Assembly: GCF_001306035.1 (NCBI RefSeq)
Contig: NZ_LGCM01000018.1
Span: forward strand, 1-36,694
Direction of reading: 5' to 3'
Source of the DNA: Levilinea saccharolytica
Lineage (GTDB): Bacteria > Chloroflexota > Anaerolineae > Anaerolineales > Anaerolineaceae
DNA length: 36,694 bases
Position numbers and translations under genes: made by a program. Within the stretch, counting starts at the first letter, position 1. Each line of letters opens with the position of its first letter. The notes below the pieces were generated by a model. The model saw only the letters and a list, made by a program, of their open reading frames with translations. It had not been told where the DNA came from and made no database searches. Shown here piece after piece: positions 6,037 to 15,584 of this stretch.

Positions 6037-7212
6037 TTAGCGGTCTTGCAGCGCCGCCACCCCGGGCAGAACCAGCCCTTCCAGCATCTCCAGCGAAGCC
6101 CCGCCGCCGGTGGAAATATGGGTGATCTGATCCGCCAGCCCAGACTGCTGAATGGCCGCCACCGATTCGCCCCCGCCGATCACGCTGATCGCCGCGCTGG
6201 CCGCCACGGCCTTGGCAATTCCCACCGTGCCCACCGCGAAAGCCGGGAACTCAAACACGCCCATCGGGCCGTTCCACACCACCGTCCCCGCCTGCGCGAT
6301 GACCCTGGCGTAATTCTCCACCGTCTCCGGGCCAATATCCAAAATGCGCCAGCCGTCCGGAACCGGTCCGGTGGGCAGCGTCTTGTGCTGGGCTTCCGCC
6401 TCAAAGGCATCCGCAATCACCATATCCACCGGCAGACGCAGCTTATCCGACCCCGCCGCCAAAAGGTCGCGGGCCAGATCCAAAGCCTCATCCTGCACCA
6501 GCGAATCGGCCACCGGGTAGCCCTGGGCCTTGAAGAAGGTGTTGGCCATGCCGCCGCCAATCAGCACCTGGTCGGCCTTGGTCAGCAGGTTGCGGATCAC
6601 GCCGATCTTATCGCTGATCTTGGCCCCGCCCAAAATGGCCACAAAGGGGCGCTTGGGCTCGGCCACCGCCTGGCCCAAATATTGAATTTCTTTTTCCAGC
6701 AGGAAACCCGCCACGGCCGGCAGATGATGCGTCACGCCCTCGGTCGAAGCGTGGGCGCGGTGCGCCGTGCCAAAGGCGTCATTCACGAAAATTTCAGCCA
6801 AAGAGGCCAGCTTGCGCGCCATCTCGGGGTCGTTCTTTTCTTCCTCGGCGTAGAAGCGCGTGTTTTCCAACACCAACACCTCGCCCGCCTTCAGCGCCTG
6901 GGCGGCCGCCTCAGCCGTCGGGCCAATGCAGTCTTCCGCGAAGGCCACCGGCTTGCCCATCAGCCCGCCCAAATATTCGGCCACCGGCTTCAGGCTGTAT
7001 TTTGCCTCCGGCCCACCCTTGGGGCGGCCCAAATGCGAGCAAAGGATCACCGCCGCGCCCTGGTTCACCAGGTATTCAATCGTCGGCAGCGCCGCGCGGA
7101 TGCGGGTGTCGTCGCCCACCTTGCCTTCCTTCACCGGCACATTGAAATCCACGCGCACCAAAACGCGTTTTCCACGCACATCAATATCACGAACGGTCTT
7201 TTTCTGGAACAT
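6037..7212 (-). CDS. pgk: Phosphoglycerate kinase
   Basis: This enzyme interconverts 1,3-bisphosphoglycerate plus ADP with 3-phosphoglycerate plus ATP in cytoplasmic glycolysis. The 391-residue length is normal. Visible family motifs are RVDFNVP near residue 20, SHLGRPKGG near 60, [23 protein letters not shown] near 310 and the nucleotide-binding GGGES loop. The last is usually GGGDS, so Asp is Glu here, a mild change. ATG 7212 was chosen because the conserved N-terminus begins there and GGAGGAAAGC precedes it; the frame is open further upstream. It lies downstream of gap in the same direction, with a hairpin between them, the classic glycolytic pairing. Confidence 0.97.
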   Translation of the reverse strand: MFQKKTVRDIDVRGKRVLVRVDFNVPVKEGKVGDDTRIRAALPTIEYLVNQGAAVILCSHLGRPKGGPEAKYSLKPVAEYLGGLMGKPVAFAEDCIGPTAEAAAQALKAGEVLVLENTRFYAEEEKNDPEMARKLASLAEIFVNDAFGTAHRAHASTEGVTHHLPAVAGFLLEKEIQYLGQAVAEPKRPFVAILGGAKISDKIGVIRNLLTKADQVLIGGGMANTFFKAQGYPVADSLVQDEALDLARDLLAAGSDKLRLPVDMVIADAFEAEAQHKTLPTGPVPDGWRILDIGPETVENYARVIAQAGTVVWNGPMGVFEFPAFAVGTVGIAKAVAASAAISVIGGGESVAAIQQSGLADQITHISTGGGASLEMLEGLVLPGVAALQDR

Positions 7213-7264
7213 GCTTTCCTCCCAACGGGTTGGGGAAATAAAGGATCGAACAGCCGCAGATTGC

Positions 7265-7318
7265 AATCACGGAGGGCGCAGCACAGCCAAAAATGGCAGA
7301 CGGCGGCCCTCCGTGATT
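7265..7318 (-). promoter_or_regulatory. Hairpin between gap and pgk
   Basis: AATCACGGAGGGC (7265-7277) and GCCCTCCGTGATT (7306-7318) form a 13-bp perfect stem around a 28-base loop, in the 122-base gap between the two glycolytic genes. There is no T-tract after it on the minus strand. It is more likely an mRNA-processing or stabilising structure, or a repeat element, than a strong terminator. Confidence 0.55.
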
Positions 7319-7334
7319 CAAGTCTCGCGAAAAA

Positions 7335-8408
<1,074 letters not shown>

Positions 8409-8410
8409 CT

Positions 8411-8450
8411 AAACAATTTTACCACGCCTTCAGACACAGCAAAATTGTTT
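8411..8450 (-). promoter_or_regulatory. Inverted repeat over the gap promoter
   Basis: AAACAATTTT (8411-8420) and AAAATTGTTT (8441-8450) are perfect inverted copies whose centres are 30 bases apart, about three helical turns. A TAAAAT (-10-like, minus strand 8416-8421) overlaps the arm nearer to gap. This is a candidate operator for sugar-dependent control; alternatively the transcript hairpin may help end yvcK. Confidence 0.45.
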
Positions 8451-8463
8451 GTTTGCTCGTGTT

Positions 8464-9807
8464 TCATCCCTCGTCGCGGGATGCCAGCGGCCCGGTGCGT
8501 TCATAGAACAGATCCATAATCACCTGAGCCAGCTTGTTGGAATCGTGCCGCCACGGGTTTTCCTTGTTGGCCAGATCCGCCTGATAAATGGGGTGGCTCT
8601 GGTTCAGCTCAGGCTCCGGCTGAATCCAGTTGACCGTCTCCGGCAGCTCGCCTTCAAAATTGCCGTTGCACACCACCGTATCCAGGATGCCCTCGCCCAG
8701 ATACTTTTCCACCGTTTTCACATGGTCGCCGCAGGTGTAGTGATCGGTCTCTCCCGGCTGGCTGGCCAAATTGCAGATGTAAAATTTCAGCGCCCGGCTG
8801 GCGCGGATGGCGTCCGCCAGATCGGGAACCAGCAGATTGGGCAGAATGCTGGTATACAGACTCCCGGGGCCAATGATGATCAGATCCGCGTTCAAAATGG
8901 CCTGCAGCGCCGGCGGAAAAGCCAGGGGGTTATTCGGCTCCAGCCACACGCGGTTCACCCGCCCGCCCATCTGTGAAATGCGGCTCTCGCCCTTAATCAC
9001 CACCTCTTTCGACTGGTCGGGCAGCTGCACATCCGCCACCAGGCGCACATCGTGCAGGGTGGAGGGCATCACCTGCCCCTTCACCGCCAAAACCCGCCCC
9101 GTCTCGGCCACGGCTTCTTCAAAACTGCCGGTGATGTCCGTCAGCGCCGTGATCAGCAGATTGCCCAGGGTGTGGCCGTTCAGCCCCGCCCCGCTGGCGA
9201 AGCGGTATTGAAACACCTGGGTCAGCAGAGCCTCATCGCTGCTCAGGGCCGTCAGGCAGTTGCGGATATCGCCGGGGGGCAAAATGCCGATGTGCCGGCG
9301 CAGCTCGCCGGAGGAACCCCCGTCGTCCGCCACAGTCACAATCGCGGTCAGGTTGTTGGTTTGCGCCTTCAGCCCGCGCAGCAGCGTGGCCAGGCCCGTG
9401 CCGCCGCCCAGCGCCACCACCCGCGGCCCCTTCTCGCGCCGCCGGAAACTGGTCACCGTGTCCAAAATCGGCTTGCCAGGGTGCAGGAAAGGGGTGATCA
9501 GGGCGCGGTTCAGGCCCCACGTCCCCAGCAAAATCAGCGCAAGCCCCAGCCCGCCAAACACCACCGCGCGCAGCGTGCGGTCTAAAAAGCGCAGCGAAAG
9601 CGTCGAGAGAATCGGCAGCCACCAGGTCTCCGGCGCGGTGCGGTACACATCCAGAATCAGAATCGCGAATCCAATGCCAATCAGCGTCGTTCCCGCCAGA
9701 ATAACCGCAATCCAGCGCTTCACCCCCAGCCCAGGAAGCAGCCAGCGCATCTCGGAGCGAACCGTGGACCACAAACGAACCAACCCATTTCTGTGCTTAA
9801 TCGGCAT
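8464..9807 (-). CDS. yvcK: YvcK/CofD-like gluconeogenesis-factor protein, membrane-anchored
   Basis: This 447-residue protein has two N-terminal membrane segments (about 32-53 and 80-100), followed by a cytoplasmic YvcK domain. Domain motifs are VALGGGTGLATLLRGLK (132-148), ADDGGSSG (160-167), PPGDIRNCL, NGHTLGNL and IGPGSLYTSILPNL. In Bacillus and Mycobacterium, YvcK-type proteins (there soluble) bind UDP-sugars and support cell-wall synthesis and growth on gluconeogenic carbon. That knowledge is transferred here by family. Extra membrane segments of this kind occur in some homologues. ATG 9807 is placed by a promoter (TTGACG-17-TATGAT) whose -10 lies only 9 bases upstream, so the message is probably leaderless. 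It is divergent from a sugar kinase and upstream of gap-pgk, all linked to carbon flux. Confidence 0.9.
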   Translation of the reverse strand: MPIKHRNGLVRLWSTVRSEMRWLLPGLGVKRWIAVILAGTTLIGIGFAILILDVYRTAPETWWLPILSTLSLRFLDRTLRAVVFGGLGLALILLGTWGLNRALITPFLHPGKPILDTVTSFRRREKGPRVVALGGGTGLATLLRGLKAQTNNLTAIVTVADDGGSSGELRRHIGILPPGDIRNCLTALSSDEALLTQVFQYRFASGAGLNGHTLGNLLITALTDITGSFEEAVAETGRVLAVKGQVMPSTLHDVRLVADVQLPDQSKEVVIKGESRISQMGGRVNRVWLEPNNPLAFPPALQAILNADLIIIGPGSLYTSILPNLLVPDLADAIRASRALKFYICNLASQPGETDHYTCGDHVKTVEKYLGEGILDTVVCNGNFEGELPETVNWIQPEPELNQSHPIYQADLANKENPWRHDSNKLAQVIMDLFYERTGPLASRDEG

Positions 9808-9816
9808 ACGGGTCTT

Positions 9817-9845
9817 ATCATAGCAGGATTTGAAACCAGCGTCAA
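9817..9845 (-). promoter_or_regulatory. Leaderless promoter of yvcK
   Basis: Minus strand TTGACG (9840-9845), a 17-base spacer and TATGAT (9817-9822). The ATG follows after 9 bases, leaving no room for a ribosome-binding site. Confidence 0.7.
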
Positions 9846-9926
9846 CGATTTTAACCCCTGGCGTGCGGGGGTTAACCCAATGAACTGCATGGTATGGAAA
9901 CGCTCCCAAAATTCCTCAAGTGACGT

Positions 9927-9932
9927 TATAAT
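9927..9932 (+). promoter_or_regulatory. -10 box of the ROK kinase, leaderless
   Basis: TATAAT ends 7 bases before the ATG at 9940. No strong -35 is visible at 16-18 bases upstream. Transcription should start at or next to the initiation codon. Confidence 0.6.
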
Positions 9933-9939
9933 TCAAGCT

Positions 9940-10872
9940 ATGACGGACTACTACCTGGCCATTGATATCGGCGGCACCCGCCTGCGCACAGCCCTCTTCC
10001 CGGCGGGCAGCCGCGAACCGGTGCGCCACGAGCGCATCAGCACCCGCGGCGCCGGCTCCACGCTGGACCGCCTCTGCGATCTGGTGTCGCGCGTCTGGCC
10101 CAATGACGGCCCCGTGCGCGCCATCGGCGCCGCCGCCCCCGGGCCCATCAACCCCCGCACCGGCGTCATCTACGCAGCCCCCAATATCCCCGGCTGGCGC
10201 AATATGCCCCTCAAGAAAGAGCTGGAAGATCATTTCCATGTTCCCGTCGAATTGGGCAACGACGCCAACCTGGCCGCCCTGGGGGAATGGCGTTTTGGCG
10301 CAGGTATGGGCTGTCATAACTTGCTTTACCTCACCATCTCCACCGGCATCGGCGGCGGCGTCATCCTGGATGACAGCCTGGTGCTGGGCGAACACGGCCT
10401 GGCGGGTGAATTGGGCCACATCACCGTCCTCCCCGATGGCCCCTTGTGCGGCTGCGGTCAGCGCGGCCATCTGGAAGCCATCGCCTCCGGCACGGCCATC
10501 GCCCGTTGGGCCGCCGAACAGCTCGCCGCCGGGCGCCAATCGTCCCTCACCCCCGACCCCGCCCCCACCGCCAAAGACGTCTCCCGCGCCGCCCAGGCCG
10601 GAGACGCCCTCAGCATCGAGGCTCTCAGCCGCGCCGGTCATTTCCTGGGCGTGGCCCTGGCCGATTTCCTCCACGCCTTCAACCCCTCCATGATCGTCCT
10701 GGGCGGCGGAGTCATCTCTAGCGGCGAGGTCTTCCTCGCGCCCGTGCGCCAGGCCATCTACGACCACGTCATGTCCCCCGCCTACGTGCAGGACCTCAAG
10801 ATCGTCAAAGCCAGCCTGGGGGATGATGTCGGCTTGTTCGGCGCCCTGGCCCTGGCCGCCAGCAAGTATTAG
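9940..10872 (+). CDS. ROK-family sugar kinase (glucokinase-like)
   Basis: The predicted role is ATP-dependent phosphorylation of glucose or a related hexose or N-acetylhexosamine. The 310-residue protein has the ATP loop DIGGTRLRTA at 8-17, a GPINPRTGVI block, the sugar-binding NDANLAALGEW (catalytic Asp in ND), STGIGGGVIL, and the zinc site starting at ELGHI followed by CGCGQRGHLEA. The third Cys of the usual CxCGxxGCxE signature is His here, which could still hold zinc. The start is placed at ATG 9940 by the TATAAT 7 bases upstream and by the conserved N-terminus. The substrate cannot be fixed from sequence. It is divergent from yvcK and ends at a clear terminator. Confidence 0.9.
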   Translation: MTDYYLAIDIGGTRLRTALFPAGSREPVRHERISTRGAGSTLDRLCDLVSRVWPNDGPVRAIGAAAPGPINPRTGVIYAAPNIPGWRNMPLKKELEDHFHVPVELGNDANLAALGEWRFGAGMGCHNLLYLTISTGIGGGVILDDSLVLGEHGLAGELGHITVLPDGPLCGCGQRGHLEAIASGTAIARWAAEQLAAGRQSSLTPDPAPTAKDVSRAAQAGDALSIEALSRAGHFLGVALADFLHAFNPSMIVLGGGVISSGEVFLAPVRQAIYDHVMSPAYVQDLKIVKASLGDDVGLFGALALAASKY

Positions 10873-10892
10873 CCCCTTCCCCTTTCCGGATG

Positions 10893-10916
10893 CGCCCGTG
10901 TTTAGCGGGCGTTTTT
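10893..10916 (+). terminator. Terminator after the ROK kinase
   Basis: CGCCCG stem (10893-10898), 7-base loop, CGGGCG (10906-10911), then five Ts. Confidence 0.8.
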
Positions 10917-10997
10917 CCATTAAAAAGCGCGCAGAATAAAGATGAACGTTCACCAAAACGGTGATTTACTGCCTATAGGCCGCCCGCGGGGGAATGC

Positions 10998-11003
10998 TAT
11001 AAT
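10998..11003 (+). promoter_or_regulatory. -10 box of the aminotransferase operon
   Basis: A TATAAT lies 58 bases before the ATG at 11062, leaving a 5' leader of about 50 bases with an AAGGAG ribosome site. The -35 is weak. Confidence 0.5.
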
Positions 11004-11061
11004 CAATTCAGGTTCACCGTCAGTGTCAACGCTCACCCTTCAGAAAAAGGAGTCCTCATAT

Positions 11062-12387
11062 ATGGAACGGCTTAACTTACCCGGCCCCAATGCCCAGGAG
11101 ATTGTCTCGCGCGACGAAAAAGTCATCTCCCCATCCTACCCACGCGGTTACCCCTTTGTGATGGATCACGGCAAAGGTTCTCAGGTTTGGGATGTAGACG
11201 GCAATGTTTTTCTGGACTTTGCGGCGGGCATTGCGGTGCTCTCCACCGGTCACAGCCACCCCAAGGTGGTCAAAGCCATTCAGGAACAGGCGGAGAAGTT
11301 TATTCACATCTCCTCCGATTTCTACCACCCCAAATGGGTGGAGTTGGCCGAGAAATTGAACGAGATCGCCCCCTTCAAGGAAAATGCCGTCTCCTTCATG
11401 ACCAATTCGGGCACCGAAAGCGTTGAGTCGGCCATTAAGCTGGCCCGCCACACCACCGGCCGCACCCAGTTCATCGGCTTCTTGGGCGGCTTCCACGGCC
11501 GCACCCTGGGGTCGGTCACCTTTACCGCCTCCAAATCCAGCTATCACCGCGGCTTCTACCCCCTGATGAACGGTGTGGTACACGCCCCCTTCCCCAACAC
11601 CTACCACCCCATCCTGGCCTCCCTCCCCGATGAAGATTACGGTGAAACCGTGGTGCGTTACATCGAAGAGCAAATCCTCGGCCGCATCGTCCCCGCCGAA
11701 GATGTGGCAGGCATCCTGGTCGAGCCTATTCAGGGTGAAGGCGGCTATGTTGTGCCGACGCCGGGCTTCTTCCCCGCCCTGCGCCGATTGTGCAACCGCC
11801 ACGGCATCCTCCTCATCGCCGATGAAGTGCAGGCCGGCGTGGGCCGCACCGGCAAATGGTGGTCCATCGAGCAATTTGGCGTTGAACCCGATATCGTCTG
11901 CATCGCGAAAGGCATCGCCTCCGGTGTGCCCCTGGGGGTCATGGTCGCCCGCGAATCCCTGGTCAAGTGGCCGCGCGGCTCTCACGGCAACACCTACGGC
12001 GGCAACCCCATCGCCTGCGCCGCGGCCCTGGCCACCCTCGACCTGGTGGGCAGCGAATTCATGCAGAACGCCGTCGAAGTCGGCCAGCACGCCAAAGACA
12101 TCATGGAAGAGATCATGTCGCGCCACCCCAGCGTGGGCGAAGTGCGCGGCATGGGCCTCATGCTCGGCATGGAATTCGTCAAAGACCGCGCCACCCACAA
12201 GCCCAACGAGCACATCCGCGACCGCATCGTGGACCTGGCCTTCGAACGCGGCCTCATCACCCTGGGCTGCGCCAAGAGCACCATCCGCATCTCCCCGCCC
12301 CTGTGCATCACCCGCACCGAGATCGAAGAGGGCATGGCCATTCTGGACGAAGCCATCTCCATCGCCGAACAGGAATTGATCGATTAA
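11062..12387 (+). CDS. Class III PLP aminotransferase (GABA/ornithine-type or amino-acid racemase-like)
   Basis: This 441-residue fold-type I enzyme uses pyridoxal phosphate. Visible are TNSGTESVESAIKLAR near 115-130, GGFHGRTLG, EPIQGEGGYVVP at 221-232, ADEVQAGVGRTGKW with Asp254, and the Schiff-base lysine in IAKGIASG (Lys283). The N-terminus (NLPGPNAQEIV, then VISPSYPRGYPFV) resembles archaeal and thermophile members annotated as 4-aminobutyrate aminotransferase. Some relatives of that branch are amino-acid racemases or ornithine aminotransferases, so the exact substrate is open. The start was chosen for AAGGAG nine bases before ATG. Its stop overlaps the start of the histidine kinase by one base, so the two are co-translated. 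Confidence 0.9.
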   Translation: MERLNLPGPNAQEIVSRDEKVISPSYPRGYPFVMDHGKGSQVWDVDGNVFLDFAAGIAVLSTGHSHPKVVKAIQEQAEKFIHISSDFYHPKWVELAEKLNEIAPFKENAVSFMTNSGTESVESAIKLARHTTGRTQFIGFLGGFHGRTLGSVTFTASKSSYHRGFYPLMNGVVHAPFPNTYHPILASLPDEDYGETVVRYIEEQILGRIVPAEDVAGILVEPIQGEGGYVVPTPGFFPALRRLCNRHGILLIADEVQAGVGRTGKWWSIEQFGVEPDIVCIAKGIASGVPLGVMVARESLVKWPRGSHGNTYGGNPIACAAALATLDLVGSEFMQNAVEVGQHAKDIMEEIMSRHPSVGEVRGMGLMLGMEFVKDRATHKPNEHIRDRIVDLAFERGLITLGCAKSTIRISPPLCITRTEIEEGMAILDEAISIAEQELID

Positions 12388-13970
12388 TGCTGCCCGATTT
12401 CCGCGTCCGCCAGCGCGATTACCTTTTGGAAATTTCCCGCACCATCACCCAGGAGCTGGATCTGGATAAGGTGCTGGAACGCATCCTGAATATTTCCATC
12501 GAAATGCTGGCCGGACAGGCGGGGATCATCGCCTTACGGAAACTCACCGGGGGCTGGAGCGTGCGTGTGGCGCACGGCCTGCCCCCGGCTTTTCTTAAAT
12601 TTATTGAATCCCTGCTCAGCCAGCTCCCCGATATCGGCCAGGCCAATTTCACCGAGGTGGACATCGCCGAGATCAACCAGCGGCTCCAGGAGCTGACCTA
12701 CACCGCCAGCATGGGCTATTACACCAGCGTGGCCCTGCCCATGATTTCGCGCGGCTCCATTGTGGGGGTCATCTTCATCTTTCGCAATTATTCCGGCACG
12801 TTTTCCGCCAATGATCACGTCATCCTGGCCTCCTTTGCCAATCAAGCCGCCATCGCCGTTCAAAACGCCCAATACTTCGCCCAGGTCACCCAGGAGAAAC
12901 TGCGCCTGGATGCCCTGCTGGATACCGCCGGTGACGGCATTCTGATCCTCACCAACAACCACATCATCGAACGCTGCAACCAGGCCCTGGCCCGCCTGCT
13001 GGGCTCCCCCGCCGAGGTGCTGCAGGGCAAACATCACGACGCCGTCCTCGCCTGGAACCAGCCGCCCCAGGGCCTCACCCTGGAACAGGCCGTGGCGGGG
13101 GGGTGGCCGCTGACTGCCCACGCCCAGCTCTACATCGAAGGCGACCTGAAACGCGGCCCCGGTCAGCCCCCCCTGCCGGTGGGCATCACCTACGCCCCGC
13201 TGCTCTCGGGCGAAGGCACGCTGCTGAACATCATCGCCACCGTGCGCGATATCACCCGCTTCCGCCAGGCCGACGAGATGAAAAGCACCTTCATGTCCAT
13301 CATCAGCCACGAGCTCAAAACCCCCGTGGCCTTGATCAAGGGCTATGTCTCCACCCTGCGCCGCGACGACGCCGATTGGGACCGCGAAATCGTGGCCGAC
13401 AGTCTGCAAGTCATCGAAGAAGAGGCCGACCGCCTGACCATGATGATCGAAAACTTGCTGGACGCCACCCGCCTGCAGGCCGGGGGCTTAAACATCAAGC
13501 GTTCGGATGTCTCCCTGGCCGCCTTGGCCGAGCGACTGGCGAAACGCTTTCAAACCCAAACCACGCGCCACACCCTGGTGGTGGATTTTCCGCCCGATTT
13601 CCCCGTGATCCTCGCCGATGAAACCCGCCTGGAACAGGTGGTGGGCAACCTCATCTCCAACGCCATGAAATACGCCGCGGAAGGTGAAATCCGCATCGGC
13701 GGCCAGATCCTGCCCGATCTGGTGGTGGTGTGCGTCAGCGACCAAGGCCCCGGCATCGCCCCCGGCGACATCCCCCACGTCTTCGACCGCTTCTACCGCG
13801 CCCCCGATATGGCCCGCCACACCAAAGGCGCCGGCCTGGGGCTTTTCCTCACCCGCGCCATCATCGAAGCCCACGGCGGCCGCATCTGGGTGGATCCCGA
13901 ATCGGGCAAAGGCGCGCGCATCTGCTTCTCGCTGCCGCGCCCCGAAACCCATCTCGTCGCCTCAAAATAA
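12387..13970 (+). CDS. GAF-PAS sensor histidine kinase
   Basis: This 527-residue protein has no membrane segment. In order it has a short N-terminal helix, a GAF domain (about 20-170; QAGIIALRK, IAVQNAQYF), a PAS domain (about 175-300; LDTAGDGILIL), and HisKA with ISHELKTPVALIKGY (His308). The HATPase follows with NLISNAMKYA, DQGPGIAPGDIPHVFDRFYR and GAGLGLFLTRAIIEAHGG. It should autophosphorylate in response to a cytoplasmic or small-molecule cue. No response regulator is adjacent, so it is an orphan kinase. The ATG overlaps the aminotransferase stop (TAATG), suggesting that the two are made together. Its input may be linked to amino-acid metabolism, but that is inference. Confidence 0.92.
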   Translation: MLPDFRVRQRDYLLEISRTITQELDLDKVLERILNISIEMLAGQAGIIALRKLTGGWSVRVAHGLPPAFLKFIESLLSQLPDIGQANFTEVDIAEINQRLQELTYTASMGYYTSVALPMISRGSIVGVIFIFRNYSGTFSANDHVILASFANQAAIAVQNAQYFAQVTQEKLRLDALLDTAGDGILILTNNHIIERCNQALARLLGSPAEVLQGKHHDAVLAWNQPPQGLTLEQAVAGGWPLTAHAQLYIEGDLKRGPGQPPLPVGITYAPLLSGEGTLLNIIATVRDITRFRQADEMKSTFMSIISHELKTPVALIKGYVSTLRRDDADWDREIVADSLQVIEEEADRLTMMIENLLDATRLQAGGLNIKRSDVSLAALAERLAKRFQTQTTRHTLVVDFPPDFPVILADETRLEQVVGNLISNAMKYAAEGEIRIGGQILPDLVVVCVSDQGPGIAPGDIPHVFDRFYRAPDMARHTKGAGLGLFLTRAIIEAHGGRIWVDPESGKGARICFSLPRPETHLVASK

Positions 13971-14075
13971 AGCTTACCTCATGGGGGCGCACCAGCGCGT
14001 CATGCGTTCAGCCTCTCCATGATTATTGGCTACACGCAGTTCACCGAACCCCACCCCGCTTTCCCCCGCCTCTGG

Positions 14076-14081
14076 TATAAT
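14076..14081 (+). promoter_or_regulatory. -10 box of the CpXC gene
   Basis: TATAAT in the 186-base gap after the histidine kinase, about 70 bases before the ATG at 14157. The -35 is not clear. Confidence 0.45.
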
Positions 14082-14156
14082 TCCCCCATACTGGCTGTCT
14101 CGATCAAAACGCCTGCCTCTGGGCGTATCTTCTTCATTAGGAAGGCTCACCTTCGT

Positions 14157-15509
14157 ATGGCTAAAACCACCACTTCCTGTCCGCGCTGCCGCCAGCCCGT
14201 TGTGGCGGATGTTGAACAGCTCTTTGACCTCAACCAGGACCCGCGCGCCAAGCAGCGTCTGCTGGGCGGCCAGGCAAACCAGATTGCCTGCCAAAGCTGC
14301 GGTTACCAGGGCAATTTCAGCACCCCCATCGTGTATCACGACCCCGAAAAAGAACTGCTGCTCACCTACTTTCCCCCCGAAATGGGCCTGCCCGCCAATG
14401 AACAGGAACGCATCATCGGCCCCCTCATCACCCAGGTGACCAATAAGCTCCCCGCCGAAAAACGGAAAGCCTATCTCTTCCGCCCCCAGACCATGTTCAC
14501 CTTTGACACCCTCATCGAGAAAATCCTCGAAGGGGACGGCATCACCAAAGAGATGATCCAGGCCCAGCAGGCCCGTCTGGCCCTGCTGCAGCGCCTGCTC
14601 ACCACCACCTCCGTTGATAGCCGCCTCACCATCATCCAGCAGGAAGAAGCCATCATTGACGCGGAGTTCTTCACCCTCTTTGGGCGCGTCATCGAATCCG
14701 CCATGGCCCAGGGCGACCAGCAAACCGCCCGCGCCCTGGCCGGCTTGCAACAGGAGCTGCTGGATAACACCAGCTTTGGACGCCAGGTCAAATCCTCGGC
14801 CGAGGCCTCCGAGCGCATGGTTAAAAGCCTGCAGGAAGCCTCGCAGAGCGGCCTCACCCGTGATAAGCTCCTGGATGTGTTCCTCACCGCGCCGGATGAG
14901 GCTTCCCTCTCCACCGTGGTCACCATGACCCGTACCGGCCTGGATTATGAATTCTTCCAGGTTCTCTCCGGCCGCATTGAAGCCGCGGACGGCCCCGAAA
15001 AAGAAAAGCTGGAAACCCTGCGCGGCACCCTGCTGAAGATGGTCGAAGCCATTGACCAGCAGATCGCCCAGCAGATGGAAGCCACCAAAGCCATCCTGGA
15101 TCAAATTCTGGCTACGCCCGACATCGAAAAAACCATCCGCGACAACGCCCAGTTGATAGACGATTTCTTTGTGGAAGTCGTGCAGGCCGAGCTGCAAGCC
15201 GCCCGTCAAAACGGCGACCTGGAGCGCAGCGCCAAGATCAATCAGGTAGTGGACGTCCTCAAGAAGTTGAGCGCCCCGCCCAAAGAATTTGAGCTGATCG
15301 AAAAACTCATGCAGGTCGGCGAGGACGCGCAGCGCCGCAAGATTCTAGAAGAAAACGCCGAGATGGTCACTGGTGAATTTGTGCAGATGCTCTCCACCCT
15401 CGCCAGCCAATCCGAAAGCCAGGGTCAGCCCCCCGAAGTTGTGGAAGAGCTGAAGAAAATCTACCGATTGAGCCTGCGTTTCACCATGGAAGCCAACCTG
15501 AAGAAGTAA
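14157..15509 (+). CDS. CpXC zinc-ribbon protein with long helical C-terminus
   Basis: The N-terminus has SCPRCRQPV and ACQSCGYQGNF, two Cys pairs that form the zinc ribbon of the CpXC family (family from memory). They are followed by YHDPEKELLLTYFPPEM, also typical of that family. The remaining 300 or so residues are almost all helix, rich in Glu, Gln and Leu, with coiled-coil character and no catalytic motif that I recognise. There is no signal peptide. Length is 450 residues; ATG 14157 was chosen because the zinc ribbon begins there and AGGAAGG lies upstream. It is flanked by a promoter and a strong terminator, so it is probably transcribed alone. Function is unknown. Confidence 0.8.
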   Translation: MAKTTTSCPRCRQPVVADVEQLFDLNQDPRAKQRLLGGQANQIACQSCGYQGNFSTPIVYHDPEKELLLTYFPPEMGLPANEQERIIGPLITQVTNKLPAEKRKAYLFRPQTMFTFDTLIEKILEGDGITKEMIQAQQARLALLQRLLTTTSVDSRLTIIQQEEAIIDAEFFTLFGRVIESAMAQGDQQTARALAGLQQELLDNTSFGRQVKSSAEASERMVKSLQEASQSGLTRDKLLDVFLTAPDEASLSTVVTMTRTGLDYEFFQVLSGRIEAADGPEKEKLETLRGTLLKMVEAIDQQIAQQMEATKAILDQILATPDIEKTIRDNAQLIDDFFVEVVQAELQAARQNGDLERSAKINQVVDVLKKLSAPPKEFELIEKLMQVGEDAQRRKILEENAEMVTGEFVQMLSTLASQSESQGQPPEVVEELKKIYRLSLRFTMEANLKK

Positions 15510-15532
15510 GCCCTTTCTCAAGTGACAAACAA

Positions 15533-15564
15533 ACCGACCGGCCCGTTTGCAAAGGCCGGTCGGT
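15533..15564. terminator. Bidirectional terminator between CpXC and FHA genes
   Basis: ACCGACCGGCC (15533-15543) and GGCCGGTCGGT (15554-15564) pair around a 10-base loop between convergent genes. GATTTT follows on the plus strand. Confidence 0.75.
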
Positions 15565-15584
15565 GATTTTAAGGGGTTCAGCCC

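Noticed and set aside
5797-6040. Several overlapping short frames between RHS cassette A and pgk
   Set aside because: They read through the hairpin repeat and the pgk terminator in many frames, with no ribosome site or family motif.
9916-10956. Long minus-strand frame opposite the ROK kinase (346 codons)
   Set aside because: It is Gly/Ala/Asp-rich with no family motif, and mirrors the codon pattern of a clear kinase gene; a high-GC antisense shadow.
13974-15209. Long minus-strand frame opposite the CpXC gene (411 codons)
   Set aside because: The Gly/Phe/Leu-rich translation has no recognisable domain, while the plus frame has a zinc ribbon, promoter and terminator.
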